A stretch of 64,000 nucleotides of DNA, from positions 1 to 64,000 of the forward strand of contig CANLVH010000015.1 of the NCBI GenBank assembly GCA_947494545.1, written 5' to 3'. Source of the DNA: an uncultured Mesonia sp. Lineage in GTDB: Bacteria; Bacteroidota; Bacteroidia; Flavobacteriales; Flavobacteriaceae. The notes beneath the pieces were generated by a model, which was not told where the DNA came from, did no database searches, and saw nothing but the letters and a program-made list of their open reading frames with translations. Made by a program: the position numbers and the translations under genes. This document shows, one piece after another, positions 36,177 through 46,456 of this stretch. Positions within the stretch are counted from its first letter, which is position 1. Each line of letters begins with the position of its first letter.

Positions 36177-37619
36177 ATGGAAAAAGAACAAAATTCACAA
36201 GACGCTTCCGGTCAAAAGCTTTCAGAAGACCTTAAAGGAACAGCGCAAAGTTTGCGTAGTTTTATTTCAGAACTTTTAGACATTCGCAACGATACCGATA
36301 GGGATTCTACCATAGAAGCGGTAAAAAAAGATATTCCTTTTAAAGGGCATAACGCGTGGATTCTTATCTTTTCTATTTTTGTGGCATCTATTGGCTTAAA
36401 CGTAAATAGCACTGCTGTAATTATTGGCGCGATGCTTATTTCTCCTTTAATGGGGCCTATTGTTGGGATGGGACTTTCTGTAGCAATTAATGATATAGAT
36501 ACTTTGCGCCGCTCGTTGATAAACCTTGGCGTTATGGTGGGGTTAAGCGTGCTTACTGCATTTTTTTACTTTAGTATATCGCCACTTACCGGCATTAATT
36601 CTGAGTTGGAAGCACGTACCTATCCGACAATTTTAGATGTTTTGGTAGCAATTTTTGGTGGTTTGGCTTTAATTGTAGCAAAAACCAAAAAAGGAACCAT
36701 TGCAAGTGTAATTTTTGGGGTAGCTATTGCAACCGCTTTAATGCCGCCTTTATGTACAGTAGGTTATGGTTTGGCAGAGGGTAATTGGTCACATGCGGGC
36801 GGAGCTTTGTATCTTTTTTCTATTAATGCCACCTTTATTGCGCTATCTACATTTGTGGTTTCTAAATTATTGGGTTTTCCATTGGTAAAATATGCTAACT
36901 CTAAGCGCAGAAAAAGAATTGCACAACTAGCGTCTATCATTGCTATAATTGTAATGGTGCCAAGTGTTTATTTGTTTTATAATATGTTGCAGGAGTCGTA
37001 TTTTAAGCAAGACGCCAGAAAATTTGTAGAAGATGAGTTGATGGTTTACAAAGAATCTTTTCTGCAAAAAAATGCTACAATAGCCGAATATAATTCCGGG
37101 CTTGACCCAAAAATAGAAGTTTCTTTTTTAGGGAAAGAAATACCATCTTCTGTGATAGGATTGTGGCGCGAGAAGATGAAAAAGTATCCTAATTTGCGCA
37201 ATTCGTCGCTAATTATTTTACAAAATGAAAATACAGAGTCTTTTGACCAGTTGCAATATATGCAAGAATTTAAACGCAGAGATTCTATTAGTTTACTGAA
37301 TAAAGATGAGCGTATAGTTTTTTTAGAGCAGGAATTATCGCGTTTACGGAAATTTCAAAAGCAACAAATACCTTTTGTAAGTATTAGTAAAGAGGTAGAG
37401 ATAAACTATGAAAATCTTAACGAAATTAGCTACGCAGATAAGATAATTAGCAACTTTAATACCATAGACACTCTACCGGAAATAAGTTTGGTGTGGAAAG
37501 AAGATTTACCACAAGAAAAAAGATTATCGCAAGAAGCAAAATTGCGTAAATGGTTAACTTATAAACTACAATTAGACACCTTGGTAGTGGTAAGTAAACC
37601 GCCTGTTAAAGCCCTTTAA
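36177..37619 (+). CDS. DUF389 family membrane protein
   Basis: 480 aa. The first ~270 residues hold the DUF389 membrane domain with several helices (ASIGLNVNSTAVIIGAMLISPLMGP is the hallmark; core AMLISPLMGP). The last ~200 residues are soluble, charged and coiled-coil-like (SLLNKDERIVFLEQELSRLRKF core). Function of the family is not established. Last gene of the operon; its end overlaps the convergent ABC ATPase gene by 14 nt, so the two operons meet tail to tail without spacer. Confidence 0.85.
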   Translation: MEKEQNSQDASGQKLSEDLKGTAQSLRSFISELLDIRNDTDRDSTIEAVKKDIPFKGHNAWILIFSIFVASIGLNVNSTAVIIGAMLISPLMGPIVGMGLSVAINDIDTLRRSLINLGVMVGLSVLTAFFYFSISPLTGINSELEARTYPTILDVLVAIFGGLALIVAKTKKGTIASVIFGVAIATALMPPLCTVGYGLAEGNWSHAGGALYLFSINATFIALSTFVVSKLLGFPLVKYANSKRRKRIAQLASIIAIIVMVPSVYLFYNMLQESYFKQDARKFVEDELMVYKESFLQKNATIAEYNSGLDPKIEVSFLGKEIPSSVIGLWREKMKKYPNLRNSSLIILQNENTESFDQLQYMQEFKRRDSISLLNKDERIVFLEQELSRLRKFQKQQIPFVSISKEVEINYENLNEISYADKIISNFNTIDTLPEISLVWKEDLPQEKRLSQEAKLRKWLTYKLQLDTLVVVSKPPVKAL

Positions 37620-38370
37620 GTTGTGCTTCGCGTACTTTTTTAAAGAGGTCTGAAGAATATACAAAATTGGTAACCGCTTCATTCTCTGTCTTAAAAATTT
37701 CGTTGTTATTACCTTGCCAGGCTAAATTACCTTTTTGAAGGAAAATAATATTTTCGCCAATTTCTAACACAGAGTTCATATCGTGTGTATTGATAACAGT
37801 TGTAATGTTGTTTTCGTGGGTTATTTCTTGAATTAGATTATCTATAATCATAGCAGATTTTGGGTCTAAACCGGAGTTTGGCTCATCGCAAAACAAAAAT
37901 TTTGGTTCGTTAACAATTGCTCTGGCAATGGCAACTCGTTTTTGCATTCCGCCACTAATCTCAGAAGGGTATTTATGGTTTACATTTTTAAGGTTTACAC
38001 GTTTTAATACTTTGTTTACCCGCTCCATCATTTCTTCTTTTTTTAGCTTGGTAAACATCCGTAAAGGAAACATTACATTTTCTGCAATTGTCATAGAATC
38101 AAACAAGGCGCTTCCTTGAAAAACCATTCCCATTTTTTTTCGTAAATCGCGTTTTTCTTCCGCGTTAAGCGTAGAATAATCTACATCGTTATATTTTATA
38201 GTGCCTTGTTCGGGGCTAAATAAACCCAAAAGACATTTCATAAAAACGGTTTTACCAGAACCTGATTGCCCGATAATTAGATTGGTCTTGCCTTGATAAA
38301 ATTCGGTAGTAATACCTTTTAAAATCTCTTCGCCATTAAATCCTTTATGTAAATCTTCTACTTTTATCAT
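37606..38370 (-). CDS. ABC transporter ATP-binding protein, MlaF-like
   Basis: 254-aa ATPase. Walker A GQSGSGKT (34-41), signature SGGMQKR, Walker B FLFCDEPNSGLD and a switch His in NTHDMNSV are present. Together with the MlaE-type permease gene upstream (stop and start codons overlapping by one base) it forms the inner-membrane part of a phospholipid-trafficking system. No MCE-domain substrate-binding gene is in the window. Confidence 0.88.
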   Translation of the reverse strand: MIKVEDLHKGFNGEEILKGITTEFYQGKTNLIIGQSGSGKTVFMKCLLGLFSPEQGTIKYNDVDYSTLNAEEKRDLRKKMGMVFQGSALFDSMTIAENVMFPLRMFTKLKKEEMMERVNKVLKRVNLKNVNHKYPSEISGGMQKRVAIARAIVNEPKFLFCDEPNSGLDPKSAMIIDNLIQEITHENNITTVINTHDMNSVLEIGENIIFLQKGNLAWQGNNNEIFKTENEAVTNFVYSSDLFKKVREAQLKGL

Positions 38371-39107
38371 TAACTAAGCAATAATTGGGTTAAAATATAA
38401 TTTACGATAATAAGCATTACACTGGTCCACACAAAGGAGGTTGTACTGGCTTGCCCAACTTCTAAGGCGCCGCCCTTCATATAATAACCGTGATACGATG
38501 GCACGGTAGCCAAAATAAGTGCAAAGAAAAAACTTTTTATAAATGCGTATGCCAAGTGGTACGGAATAAAATCTTCTTGCAAGCCGCTTAAAAATTGATC
38601 GCTTGCTATAAAACCGCCAAAAACACCCGCCATATAAGCACCTAAAATACCAAGAAACATAGAAATAGCAATTACAAACGGATAGAGCAAAAGCGCTATT
38701 ATTTTAGGAAAAACCAAATAATTGGTAGAATTTATTCCCATAACTTCCAAAGCGTCTATTTGCTCTGTTACGCGCATTGTACCAATACTAGATGTGATAT
38801 AACTACCCACTTTTCCTGCCATTATAATAGAAATAAAAGTAGGAGAGAACTCTAAGATAATAGATTGACGCGCAGTAAAGGCAATCAAACTCTTAGGTAT
38901 TAACGGATTGTTGAGGTTTAGTGCCGTCTGAATGGTAACTACCGCGCCTAAAAAAAAGGAAATAAATATAATAATTCCCATAGAATTGATAATCAAATCG
39001 TCTATCTCCTTAAAAATTAATTGACGTAAAACAGAAGCTTTTGTCATTCTTCTAAACACGTCTTTTAACATGATGAAATATTGACCTATATCGTGAAGGT
39101 ATTTCAT
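38370..39107 (-). CDS. ABC transporter permease, MlaE family
   Basis: 245-aa inner-membrane permease with about five hydrophobic segments. The MlaE signature is visible: GAVVTIQTALN, ESTP-like EFSPTFISIIMAGKVGSYITSSIGTMRVTEQIDALEVMGI (core MRVTEQIDALEVMG), and GGALEVGQASTTSFVWTS (core VGQASTTSFV). Likely partner of the ATPase encoded next. Role in lipid asymmetry is taken from the family. Confidence 0.88.
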   Translation of the reverse strand: MKYLHDIGQYFIMLKDVFRRMTKASVLRQLIFKEIDDLIINSMGIIIFISFFLGAVVTIQTALNLNNPLIPKSLIAFTARQSIILEFSPTFISIIMAGKVGSYITSSIGTMRVTEQIDALEVMGINSTNYLVFPKIIALLLYPFVIAISMFLGILGAYMAGVFGGFIASDQFLSGLQEDFIPYHLAYAFIKSFFFALILATVPSYHGYYMKGGALEVGQASTTSFVWTSVMLIIVNYILTQLLLS

Positions 39108-39192
39108 TAAAAGTATTTTTGTAAAGCTAAAATAGCAAAAATAATTACCAAAGTATTTAACTTACAATTAATCTTTAAGCTTAAAACATTTA

Positions 39193-39200
39193 TAACTTTG
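39193..39200 (+). promoter_or_regulatory. Candidate -7 box of pafA
   Basis: TAACTTTG matches TAnnTTTG, 18 nt before the ATG at 39219. Confidence 0.5.
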
Positions 39201-39218
39201 TAGAAAAATAATTTTCTT

Positions 39219-40913
39219 ATGAAAAAAATGCTCTATAGCCTTTTTGGGGCTTTTTTAATTATGAGTTGCAGCACTTCTCAAGAAACGGTTGCCACGCAAA
39301 CAGAAGCAACGGTTAAAAAAGATAGTGTAGAACAAGTAAACTCACAAAAACCTAAATTGGTGGTTGGTATTGTAGTAGACCAAATGCGCGCCGATTATAT
39401 TTCTAGGTTTTGGGAAAAATACGGCGAAAACGGCTTTAAACGAATGATTAATAATGGTTATCATCTTAAAAACAACCATTTTAATTATGTGCCAACCTAT
39501 ACCGGTCCCGGGCACGCTTCTGTTTATACCGGCACGACGCCACGCAATCACGGTATAATTGCTAATAATTGGTTTGATAAAGAAATTGCAGAAAAGGTAT
39601 ATTGCGTCGGAGACAATTCCGTAAAGGCTGTAGGCACAAATTCTAAAGCCGGTAAGATGTCGCCTTCGCGTATGAAAACCACTACTTTTGGAGATCAAAA
39701 CCGCTTGCACACACAGTTTCGCGGAAAAACCATTGGTATTGCTATAAAAGACCGTGGTGCAATTTTACCTGCCGGCCATACCGCCAATGCGGCTTACTGG
39801 TTTCACGGCAAAGACGAAGGGAAATTTATAAGCAGCAGCTTTTACCAAGAAAATTTACCTAACTGGGTAGAAAACTTTAACCAAAGTGGTAAGGCAGCAA
39901 GTTATCTAAAAGAATGGAATACCCTTTACCCCATAGAAACTTATACCGAAAGCGGAAAGGATAAAAACACTTATGAGTTTGGTTTTGACGGAAAAAAAGA
40001 TGCAACTTTCCCTTATAATCTAGCAGAGTTAAAAAACCAAAATGACAATTTTGACATTCTGAAAGCCACCGCTTACGGCAATGATCTTACAACAGATTTT
40101 GCCATAGCTGCAATTAAAGGAGAGAGTTTGGGTAAAGATAACTTTACAGACGTGTTAACGCTTAGTTATTCCAGTACAGATTATGTTGGTCATAATTTCG
40201 GGGTAAACTCCAAAGAAGTGCAAGACACCTATTTACGTTTAGACCAAGATATTGCTCGTTTATTAGATACCTTAGACCAAGAAGTAGGAAAAGGAAATTA
40301 TACGGTTTTTTTAACCGCAGACCACGGCGGAATTAATGTGCCTAATTACCTAAAAGAGCATAAAATACCCGCTGGTTATTTTAGCAGTTCTACTTTACGG
40401 AAAGATCTCAAAGAATTTTTAGGCAATAATTATGCTGCCACCAATTTGATTGCAAATGTTTCTAACAACCAAGTGTTTTTTGATTACAATGCCTTGGAAG
40501 AAAAAAATATTAACGCGAAAGATTTAGAAACCGAAATTGCAAACTTTCTATTGCAGCAAGACGGCATCTACCAAGTATATACACGAAGCAATATGCTAAA
40601 TGCCGGCTTTACGGAAAAAAGAGCTAAGTTGATACAGAAAGGTTTTAACCAAAAACGAAGCGGAGATGTTATCTATGTGTTAGACCCCGCTTATGTTTCT
40701 TATCCTTCTAAAGGTTCTACCCACGGCAGCGCGTTAAATTATGATACGCATGTGCCATTAATTTTTTACGGAAACGGCATTAAACACGGAAAGACTTATA
40801 AAGAAACGCATATAACCGATATCGCACCAACAGTTTCGGCTTTATTAGATATAGCTTTTCCTAATAATGCAACAGGAGATGTTTTATACGAAATACTAAA
40901 AACTACCGATTAA
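39219..40913 (+). CDS. pafA: Alkaline phosphatase PafA-type
   Basis: 564-aa phosphomonoesterase of the alkaline phosphatase superfamily. The N-terminus has a lipobox-like LIMSC, so it may be a lipoprotein. Metal and catalytic elements: VVDQMRADY (Asp54), TYTGPGHAS with the probable Thr nucleophile (about Thr95), YSSTDYVGHNFG, FLTADHGG and STHGSALNYDTHVPLIFY. This order matches PafA enzymes of Bacteroidota, which release phosphate under conditions where PhoA-type enzymes are inhibited. It is convergent with the glycosyltransferase gene, overlapping by 4 nt. It contains four exact copies of the dispersed 9-mer. Confidence 0.88.
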   Translation: MKKMLYSLFGAFLIMSCSTSQETVATQTEATVKKDSVEQVNSQKPKLVVGIVVDQMRADYISRFWEKYGENGFKRMINNGYHLKNNHFNYVPTYTGPGHASVYTGTTPRNHGIIANNWFDKEIAEKVYCVGDNSVKAVGTNSKAGKMSPSRMKTTTFGDQNRLHTQFRGKTIGIAIKDRGAILPAGHTANAAYWFHGKDEGKFISSSFYQENLPNWVENFNQSGKAASYLKEWNTLYPIETYTESGKDKNTYEFGFDGKKDATFPYNLAELKNQNDNFDILKATAYGNDLTTDFAIAAIKGESLGKDNFTDVLTLSYSSTDYVGHNFGVNSKEVQDTYLRLDQDIARLLDTLDQEVGKGNYTVFLTADHGGINVPNYLKEHKIPAGYFSSSTLRKDLKEFLGNNYAATNLIANVSNNQVFFDYNALEEKNINAKDLETEIANFLLQQDGIYQVYTRSNMLNAGFTEKRAKLIQKGFNQKRSGDVIYVLDPAYVSYPSKGSTHGSALNYDTHVPLIFYGNGIKHGKTYKETHITDIAPTVSALLDIAFPNNATGDVLYEILKTTD

Positions 40914-41758
40914 AATAATTTTTCTTTTATTTTTTTCCAGCGGTATTTTCTAATCCACTTGCCTTCCTCGGCCGTAACGAGGTAAGGCAATTTTTTTTTC
41001 TGTGCCAAACGAAAACCACGCATGCAGTCAACAAAAAAAGAAGCTTTCTTTTTTAAAAAGCTCAATTTTAAGGCGGCAATAGCAGTTATTGTCCAACCAT
41101 ATCGTAATTTATAAAAAGCTTCGCCTTGTTTAAACTTAGAAGATTTATGGTAGGTTTTACCCGTTGGCCGAAGGTGTTTTACTTTTAATTCCGGCAGGGT
41201 TTTTATTTCCCAGCCGTGGTATCTCGCCAAAAGTTCGTCTACGGTGTCCCAACCCATAGAAGGTTTTAGTCCGCCAATTTCTTGGAAGCATTTTTTACGG
41301 TAAGCTTTTAAAGCACCCCGAATATGGTCTTGGTTGGTTAAACTTTCTAAAACCCATTTTTCGTTTTGTTGTAAATAGCAAAATCCGCCGGCCATTCCAA
41401 CCTTTTCGTTTTTTTCAAAAGTTTTTTTGAGCTGTTCTAGATAATTTTTCGGAAAGATTAAATCTGCATCAAATTTACAGATAACGTCATAAGCTGCATC
41501 CAAATGCTTTAAGCCGTGCATAAAAGTTGCCACCACTTTGGCGCCGGGCAATCGGTTTGTTTTAGAACCGCGACTTATGCTTTCAATAAATTTATATTTT
41601 TGGGCAAATTCTTTTGCTATCTCTGCAGTATTATCTGTAGAATTATCATCTACTACCAAAATTTTTGTAGGAAGAAAGCTTTGTTGCGATAGAGAAGTCA
41701 AAGTTTTGGCTAAATGTTCTTCTTCGTTATAAGCCGGAATTATAATATAAAAACGCAT
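40910..41758 (-). CDS. Glycosyltransferase family 2
   Basis: 282 aa, cytosolic or membrane-associated GT-A enzyme. IIPAYNEEEHL at the N-terminus, VVDDNSTDNTAEIA, DADLIFPKNYLE (DxD-like) and a C-terminal WDTVDELLARYHGWE. Last of a tight three-gene group with a methyltransferase and a KAS III-like enzyme; overlaps the upstream stop by one base. Acceptor and donor unknown. Confidence 0.87.
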   Translation of the reverse strand: MRFYIIIPAYNEEEHLAKTLTSLSQQSFLPTKILVVDDNSTDNTAEIAKEFAQKYKFIESISRGSKTNRLPGAKVVATFMHGLKHLDAAYDVICKFDADLIFPKNYLEQLKKTFEKNEKVGMAGGFCYLQQNEKWVLESLTNQDHIRGALKAYRKKCFQEIGGLKPSMGWDTVDELLARYHGWEIKTLPELKVKHLRPTGKTYHKSSKFKQGEAFYKLRYGWTITAIAALKLSFLKKKASFFVDCMRGFRLAQKKKLPYLVTAEEGKWIRKYRWKKIKEKLF

Positions 41759-42285
41759 CAGCTCCTTGTTTTCTCGGCATAAACAATATAATAACGCGGA
41801 GTAAATTTTCGTAGTAATGGCCTAATGCCAAATTTATTTACAGGGTTTGTCCATTTTTCAGAAGCTTTAATTTTCCACCCTGCTTTTTCCAAAAGCCAAT
41901 CAAATTGCCAATCTTCAAATTCGTGGTAATGTCTGTCCCACTGGTCTGTTTTGCTTTTGTAAGCTTTGGCAAACCAAAGATTGAGCGGAATACTAGCTAC
42001 TAGATGATTAGCTTTGATTTCTTTTAATACGTTAAAAGGAGCTACTAAATGTTCAAATATTTCGAAAGCAGTTACTACTTTCGCATTAGTGTTTTGCACA
42101 CCCGAAAAATCTATATCCAAATCTTCGCCTTTTGTATTGTTTACTTGGTATCCGGCATTTTTCATAATTTCCGTAAACGGATTTTTTACTCCTAAATCTA
42201 AAATCGTTGCCGGAGGCGGAGCTACTTTTTCTAAGAAAGCAAGCGTGTGTTTATAGCGTTTATTTGGATAATTGTTTTCGTACAC
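41758..42285 (-). CDS. Class I SAM-dependent methyltransferase-like protein
   Basis: 175 aa with a GTG start. The N-terminal half carries a degenerate SAM-binding region (ATILDLGVKNPF, then VVTAFEIFEHLVAPFNVLKEI core AFEIFEHL). It is short for the family and lacks the classic GxGxG loop, so catalytic activity is uncertain. It starts 3 nt after the KAS III-like gene and its stop overlaps the glycosyltransferase start, so the three act in one operon, perhaps in making a modified lipid or glycan. Confidence 0.72.
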   Translation of the reverse strand: MYENNYPNKRYKHTLAFLEKVAPPPATILDLGVKNPFTEIMKNAGYQVNNTKGEDLDIDFSGVQNTNAKVVTAFEIFEHLVAPFNVLKEIKANHLVASIPLNLWFAKAYKSKTDQWDRHYHEFEDWQFDWLLEKAGWKIKASEKWTNPVNKFGIRPLLRKFTPRYYIVYAEKTRS

Positions 42286-42288
42286 GTA

Positions 42289-43350
42289 TTAATATTGGTA
42301 AAGCATTGCATTAATGTTCATACCTGCCCCAACGCTGGCTAATAGAATTTTATCGCCGGGTTGTAATTCTTGATTTTCCAATTGGTTTCTGAGTACCAAA
42401 TCTAAAAGTGTTGGCAAAGTAGCAACAGAACTATTGCCTAACTCAGCTATACTCATTGGCATAATGTGTTCTGGTGGTGTGCTGTCATACAATTTATAAA
42501 AGCGTTCGCAAATGGCTTCGTCCATTTTTTCGTTAGCTTGGTGCAAAAATAATTTTTTCACGTCTTTGGCGTCATATCCGGCTTTGTCTAAACATTTCTT
42601 CATGGCCGCGGGTACTCTCGTTAAAGCAAAGTTGTAAATTTTCCGGCCGTTCATTTTTATATAGCGGGTTTCTTCTTGCTGTTCTTTGTTATAAGATTTT
42701 TCGAAAGTTAAATAATAAGCTTCATTTTTACTATAGGTTGCAGATTCGTGGCTTAAAATTCCGCCACTCTGCTCTTGGGTTTCTTCAATTATTGCTGCGC
42801 CGGCACCATCGCTAAAAATCATGCTGTCTCTATCATGCTTGTCTATAACACGTGATAAAGTTTCTGCGCCAATAACCAAACATTTTTTGGCAATTCCTGC
42901 TTTTACAAATGCATTGGCTTGAATTACTCCTTCTAACCAACCGGGGCAACCAAAAACAACATCGTAAGCAACACAAGACGGATTTTCTATTTTTAAGTAA
43001 TGCTTTACCCGTGAAGCCAAACTTGGTACGGCATCACTTTGGGTATGTTTGTGTTTTACATCGCCAAAATTTTGAGCTACGATTACATAATCTAAACTTT
43101 CTTTGTCTATTCCTGCATTTTCTATAGCTCTTTCTGCGGCAATACTAGCCAAATCAGACGCAGTAACTTTGTTATCTGCATAACGCCGTTCTTTAATACC
43201 GGTAATAGCTCTGAATTTTTTAATTATCGTTTCGTTGCTACCGGGTATGGCGCTACCATCAGGATTTTTAAATTCACTTTCTAAAAATGCTGTATTTTTT
43301 ATACTGTTTTCAGGAATACAACTTCCTATGCCGGTTATTTTTATTGCCAT
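42289..43350 (-). CDS. 3-oxoacyl-ACP synthase III family protein
   Basis: 353-aa thiolase-fold condensing enzyme related to FabH. Catalytic Cys about 135 in VVFGCPGWLEG, His in LFLHQAN, Asn in GNSSVATLP; C-terminal KILLASVGAGM. The IPGSNE and RRYAD insert sets it apart from housekeeping FabH. First gene of a three-gene operon with a methyltransferase-like protein and a glycosyltransferase, suggesting a secondary acyl product rather than bulk fatty-acid synthesis; this is inference. Confidence 0.87.
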   Translation of the reverse strand: MAIKITGIGSCIPENSIKNTAFLESEFKNPDGSAIPGSNETIIKKFRAITGIKERRYADNKVTASDLASIAAERAIENAGIDKESLDYVIVAQNFGDVKHKHTQSDAVPSLASRVKHYLKIENPSCVAYDVVFGCPGWLEGVIQANAFVKAGIAKKCLVIGAETLSRVIDKHDRDSMIFSDGAGAAIIEETQEQSGGILSHESATYSKNEAYYLTFEKSYNKEQQEETRYIKMNGRKIYNFALTRVPAAMKKCLDKAGYDAKDVKKLFLHQANEKMDEAICERFYKLYDSTPPEHIMPMSIAELGNSSVATLPTLLDLVLRNQLENQELQPGDKILLASVGAGMNINAMLYQY

Positions 43351-43427
43351 ATTTGTTTTGATATTGTTACTAACAAACTAATAATAAATTCTTAAAACAA
43401 GCTAATAATTGAAAGTTTATATACAAA

Positions 43428-43458
43428 AACCGGCCCTAACTTGCGTTTAAAACCGGTT
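43428..43458 (-). terminator. Candidate terminator of gcvP
   Basis: AACCGG (43428-43433) and CCGGTT (43453-43458) can pair with a 19-nt loop; on the minus strand the stem is followed by TTTT. The hairpin is 9 nt past the gcvP stop. The long loop keeps confidence modest. Confidence 0.5.
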
Positions 43459-43466
43459 GTGCTAAT

Positions 43467-46322
43467 TTACATCTCGTCTGCGCTCATATATTCTTCTATA
43501 GGGTCGCAAGTACACATTAAATTTCTATCGCCAAAAGCATCATCTACTCTACGTACAGCCGGCCAGAATTTATTTTCTGCAACCCACGGTAAAGGGAATG
43601 CTGCTTCTTGTCTGGTGTAAGGTAAATCCCAATTATCTGCAGTTAGCATCTGCATAGTATGTGGTGCATTTTTTAGAAGATTGTTTTCTTGGTCTTCTAT
43701 AGCATCAATTTCTTCTTTAATAGAATTTAAAGCATCACAAAAACGATCTAATTCTGCTTTGCTTTCACTTTCTGTAGGTTCTATCATCATTGTTCCGGCA
43801 ACGGGAAAAGAAACTGTAGGCGAGTGGAAACCATAATCTATAAGACGTTTGGCAATATCTCCTACTTCTATACCTTTTGCTTTAAACGGTCGTAAATCTA
43901 AAATCATTTCGTGCGCTGCTCTTCCACGCTCACCAGAATATAAAGTTTTAAAGTTTTTATCTAAACGCGCTTTTATATAATTGGCATTTAAAATGGCGTG
44001 TTCTGTTACGCTTTTTAATCCTTTTGGACCTAACATAGAAATGTATGCATACGAAATTAAACACACCAAAGATGAACCCCAAGGCGCGGCAGAAATAGCT
44101 TTAATTGCTTGCTCTCCACCCGTTTTAATAAGCGGATTTGAGGGTAAATAAGGCACTAAATCTTTTGCAACACAAATAGGACCTACTCCTGGTCCGCCGC
44201 CACCGTGCGGAATAGCAAAGGTTTTATGTAAATTTAAATGACATACATCTGCGCCAATTTTACCGGGATTGGTTAAACCTACTTGCGCATTTAAGTTGGC
44301 ACCGTCCATATAAACTTTACCACCGTTGGTATGAATAATTTTGGTAATATCTCTAATGGCAGATTCAAATACGCCGTGTGTAGAAGGGTAAGTTACCATT
44401 AAGGCTGCCAGATTGTCTTTGTGTTTTTCTGCTTTTTCTCTAAGATCGTCTACATCTATATTTCCTTTATCGGTAGATTTTGTTACTACTACTTTCATTC
44501 CTGCCATAACTGCACTTGCAGGATTAGTTCCGTGGGCGGAAGAAGGAATTAAACAAATATTTCTATGGCTTTCCCCATTAGCTTCGTGATAAGCTTTAAT
44601 GGTCATTAAACCTGCATATTCTCCTTGCGCGCCGGAGTTTGGCTGTAAGGAAGTAGCGGCAAAACCGGTAATTTCTGTTAACTGATCTTCTAATCTCTTT
44701 AATACAATTTGATAACCTTCTGCTTGTTCTATTGGCACAAATGGGTGAATATTGCCCCACTGCGGATAGCTTAACGGAAGCATTTCTGAAGCTGCATTCA
44801 GCTTCATCGTACAAGAACCCAACGAAATCATCGAGTGGTTTAGCGATAAATCTTTACGCTCCAATTTTTTAATGTAACGCATCAATTCGGTTTCCGAATG
44901 GTAGCTGTTAAAAACTTCGTTGGTTAAAAATTCTGTATTTCTACTTACCGAAGTTTCTTCTAAAAGGCTTTTCTCTAATTTCGAAATTTTATTACTTGGT
45001 TTTCCTGCTACGTGTGCAAAAACCGCTATAATATTGTTTAAATCTGTAAGCGAAGTAGCTTCGTTTAAAGCAATAGCAACGGTATTTTTATCTGGGTAAT
45101 AAAAATTTATTTCGCTTGCTTCGGCTACAGCCTTAACTTTTTCTGCGTCTGCTTTAATTTGTAGGGTGTCAAAATAAAGTTTATTAACTTGTTCAAAACC
45201 TAAATTTTCTAAAGCTTTGCTCAATTCTACAGTAGAAGAATGTACTTTGTTGGCAATATATTCTAATCCTTTTGGGCCGTGATAAACAGCATACATTCCT
45301 GCCATTACCGCCAATAACACCTGCGCGGTGCAAATATTAGAAGTTGCACGGTCTCGTTTTATATGTTGCTCTCTGGTTTGCAACGCCATCCGTAAAGCAA
45401 AATCGCCATTTTTGTCTTTAGAAACGCCAATTATCCTTCCGGGGATATTACGTTTGTAAGCTTCTTTGGTAGCAAAGTAAGCAGCGTGCGGACCGCCATA
45501 TCCTAACGGAATTCCGAAACGTTGGGTCGTACCCACTACAACATCTACTCCAAAATCTCCCGGAGCACGTAGTTTTACCAAGCTTAAAATATCTGCAGCA
45601 ACTGCAACTTTTATGTTGTTAGCATTGGCTTTTTCTACAAAACCTTCATAATCGTAAATCTCTCCGGTTTTACCGGGATATTGCAATAAGGCACCAAAAA
45701 AACCTTCCGAGAAATCGAAATTTTCATGCGAGTCAAAAACCAATTCTATGCCAACAGATTCTGCGCGGGTTTTTAAAACTGCGATTGTTTGTGGCAAAAC
45801 TTCGTCTGAAACAAAAAACTTATCTGCTTTGCTTTTCTTTTTACTGCGTTCGCGTACGGCATAAAGTAAGCTCATAGCTTCGGCTGCTGCGGTAGCTTCG
45901 TCTAATAGAGAAGCATTTGCCAGCTCCATTCCCGTTAAGTCTACCACCATAGTTTGAAAATTGATCAAAGCTTCTAAACGACCTTGCGCAATTTCTGCTT
46001 GGTAAGGGGTGTAAGCGGTATACCAACCCGGATTTTCAAAAACGTTACGTTGTATTACCGCCGGCATTATAGCTTGGTGGTAACCCAAACCAATATAGGT
46101 TTTAAATAACTTATTTTTTGCGGCAAGTTTGATAATGTGTTCTAAATATTCTTGCTCGCTTAAAGCTTCGGGAAGCTCAAGTTCTTTTTCCAGTTTTATA
46201 CCGTCTGGTAAGGTCTCAAATATTAACTGATCTAAAGAATCTACTTCTATGGTCTCGAGCATTTCTGCAATGTTTTCTGGTCTCGGACCTATATGTCTTA
46301 GGGCAAAATTATCTGTGTTCAT
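43467..46322 (-). CDS. gcvP: Glycine dehydrogenase (decarboxylating), P protein
   Basis: 951-aa PLP enzyme of the glycine cleavage system; decarboxylates glycine and passes aminomethyl to lipoylated GcvH. The full fused form is present: an N-terminal inactive half ([45 protein letters not shown] core) and a catalytic half with the PLP lysine in [18 protein letters not shown] (around residue 700). Cytosolic. A TATTTTTG -7 box lies 33 nt upstream. Only a mismatched form (ATCCGTAAA) of the dispersed 9-mer occurs within this 2.9-kb gene. Confidence 0.95.
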   Translation of the reverse strand: MNTDNFALRHIGPRPENIAEMLETIEVDSLDQLIFETLPDGIKLEKELELPEALSEQEYLEHIIKLAAKNKLFKTYIGLGYHQAIMPAVIQRNVFENPGWYTAYTPYQAEIAQGRLEALINFQTMVVDLTGMELANASLLDEATAAAEAMSLLYAVRERSKKKSKADKFFVSDEVLPQTIAVLKTRAESVGIELVFDSHENFDFSEGFFGALLQYPGKTGEIYDYEGFVEKANANNIKVAVAADILSLVKLRAPGDFGVDVVVGTTQRFGIPLGYGGPHAAYFATKEAYKRNIPGRIIGVSKDKNGDFALRMALQTREQHIKRDRATSNICTAQVLLAVMAGMYAVYHGPKGLEYIANKVHSSTVELSKALENLGFEQVNKLYFDTLQIKADAEKVKAVAEASEINFYYPDKNTVAIALNEATSLTDLNNIIAVFAHVAGKPSNKISKLEKSLLEETSVSRNTEFLTNEVFNSYHSETELMRYIKKLERKDLSLNHSMISLGSCTMKLNAASEMLPLSYPQWGNIHPFVPIEQAEGYQIVLKRLEDQLTEITGFAATSLQPNSGAQGEYAGLMTIKAYHEANGESHRNICLIPSSAHGTNPASAVMAGMKVVVTKSTDKGNIDVDDLREKAEKHKDNLAALMVTYPSTHGVFESAIRDITKIIHTNGGKVYMDGANLNAQVGLTNPGKIGADVCHLNLHKTFAIPHGGGGPGVGPICVAKDLVPYLPSNPLIKTGGEQAIKAISAAPWGSSLVCLISYAYISMLGPKGLKSVTEHAILNANYIKARLDKNFKTLYSGERGRAAHEMILDLRPFKAKGIEVGDIAKRLIDYGFHSPTVSFPVAGTMMIEPTESESKAELDRFCDALNSIKEEIDAIEDQENNLLKNAPHTMQMLTADNWDLPYTRQEAAFPLPWVAENKFWPAVRRVDDAFGDRNLMCTCDPIEEYMSADEM

Positions 46323-46354
46323 TTAATTTTTAAAATTGCTGTGTTTGTGTTTTG

Positions 46355-46362
46355 CAAAAATA
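46355..46362 (-). promoter_or_regulatory. Candidate -7 box of gcvP
   Basis: The minus strand reads TATTTTTG, matching TAnnTTTG, 33 nt before the ATG at 46322. Confidence 0.5.
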
Positions 46363-46444
46363 CAATTTTAAAGTGAGAATGGCGCTTGTGCCGGCAGCAT
46401 TAATTTTTTAGTGCATTGCTTTTTTTACCAAAAAAATCAAACCG

Positions 46445-46452
46445 TATCTTTG
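46445..46452 (+). promoter_or_regulatory. Candidate -7 box immediately before a GTG start
   Basis: TATCTTTG matches TAnnTTTG and ends only 4 nt before the GTG at 46457, so transcription would begin at or next to the start codon. Confidence 0.5.
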
Positions 46453-46456
46453 TAGG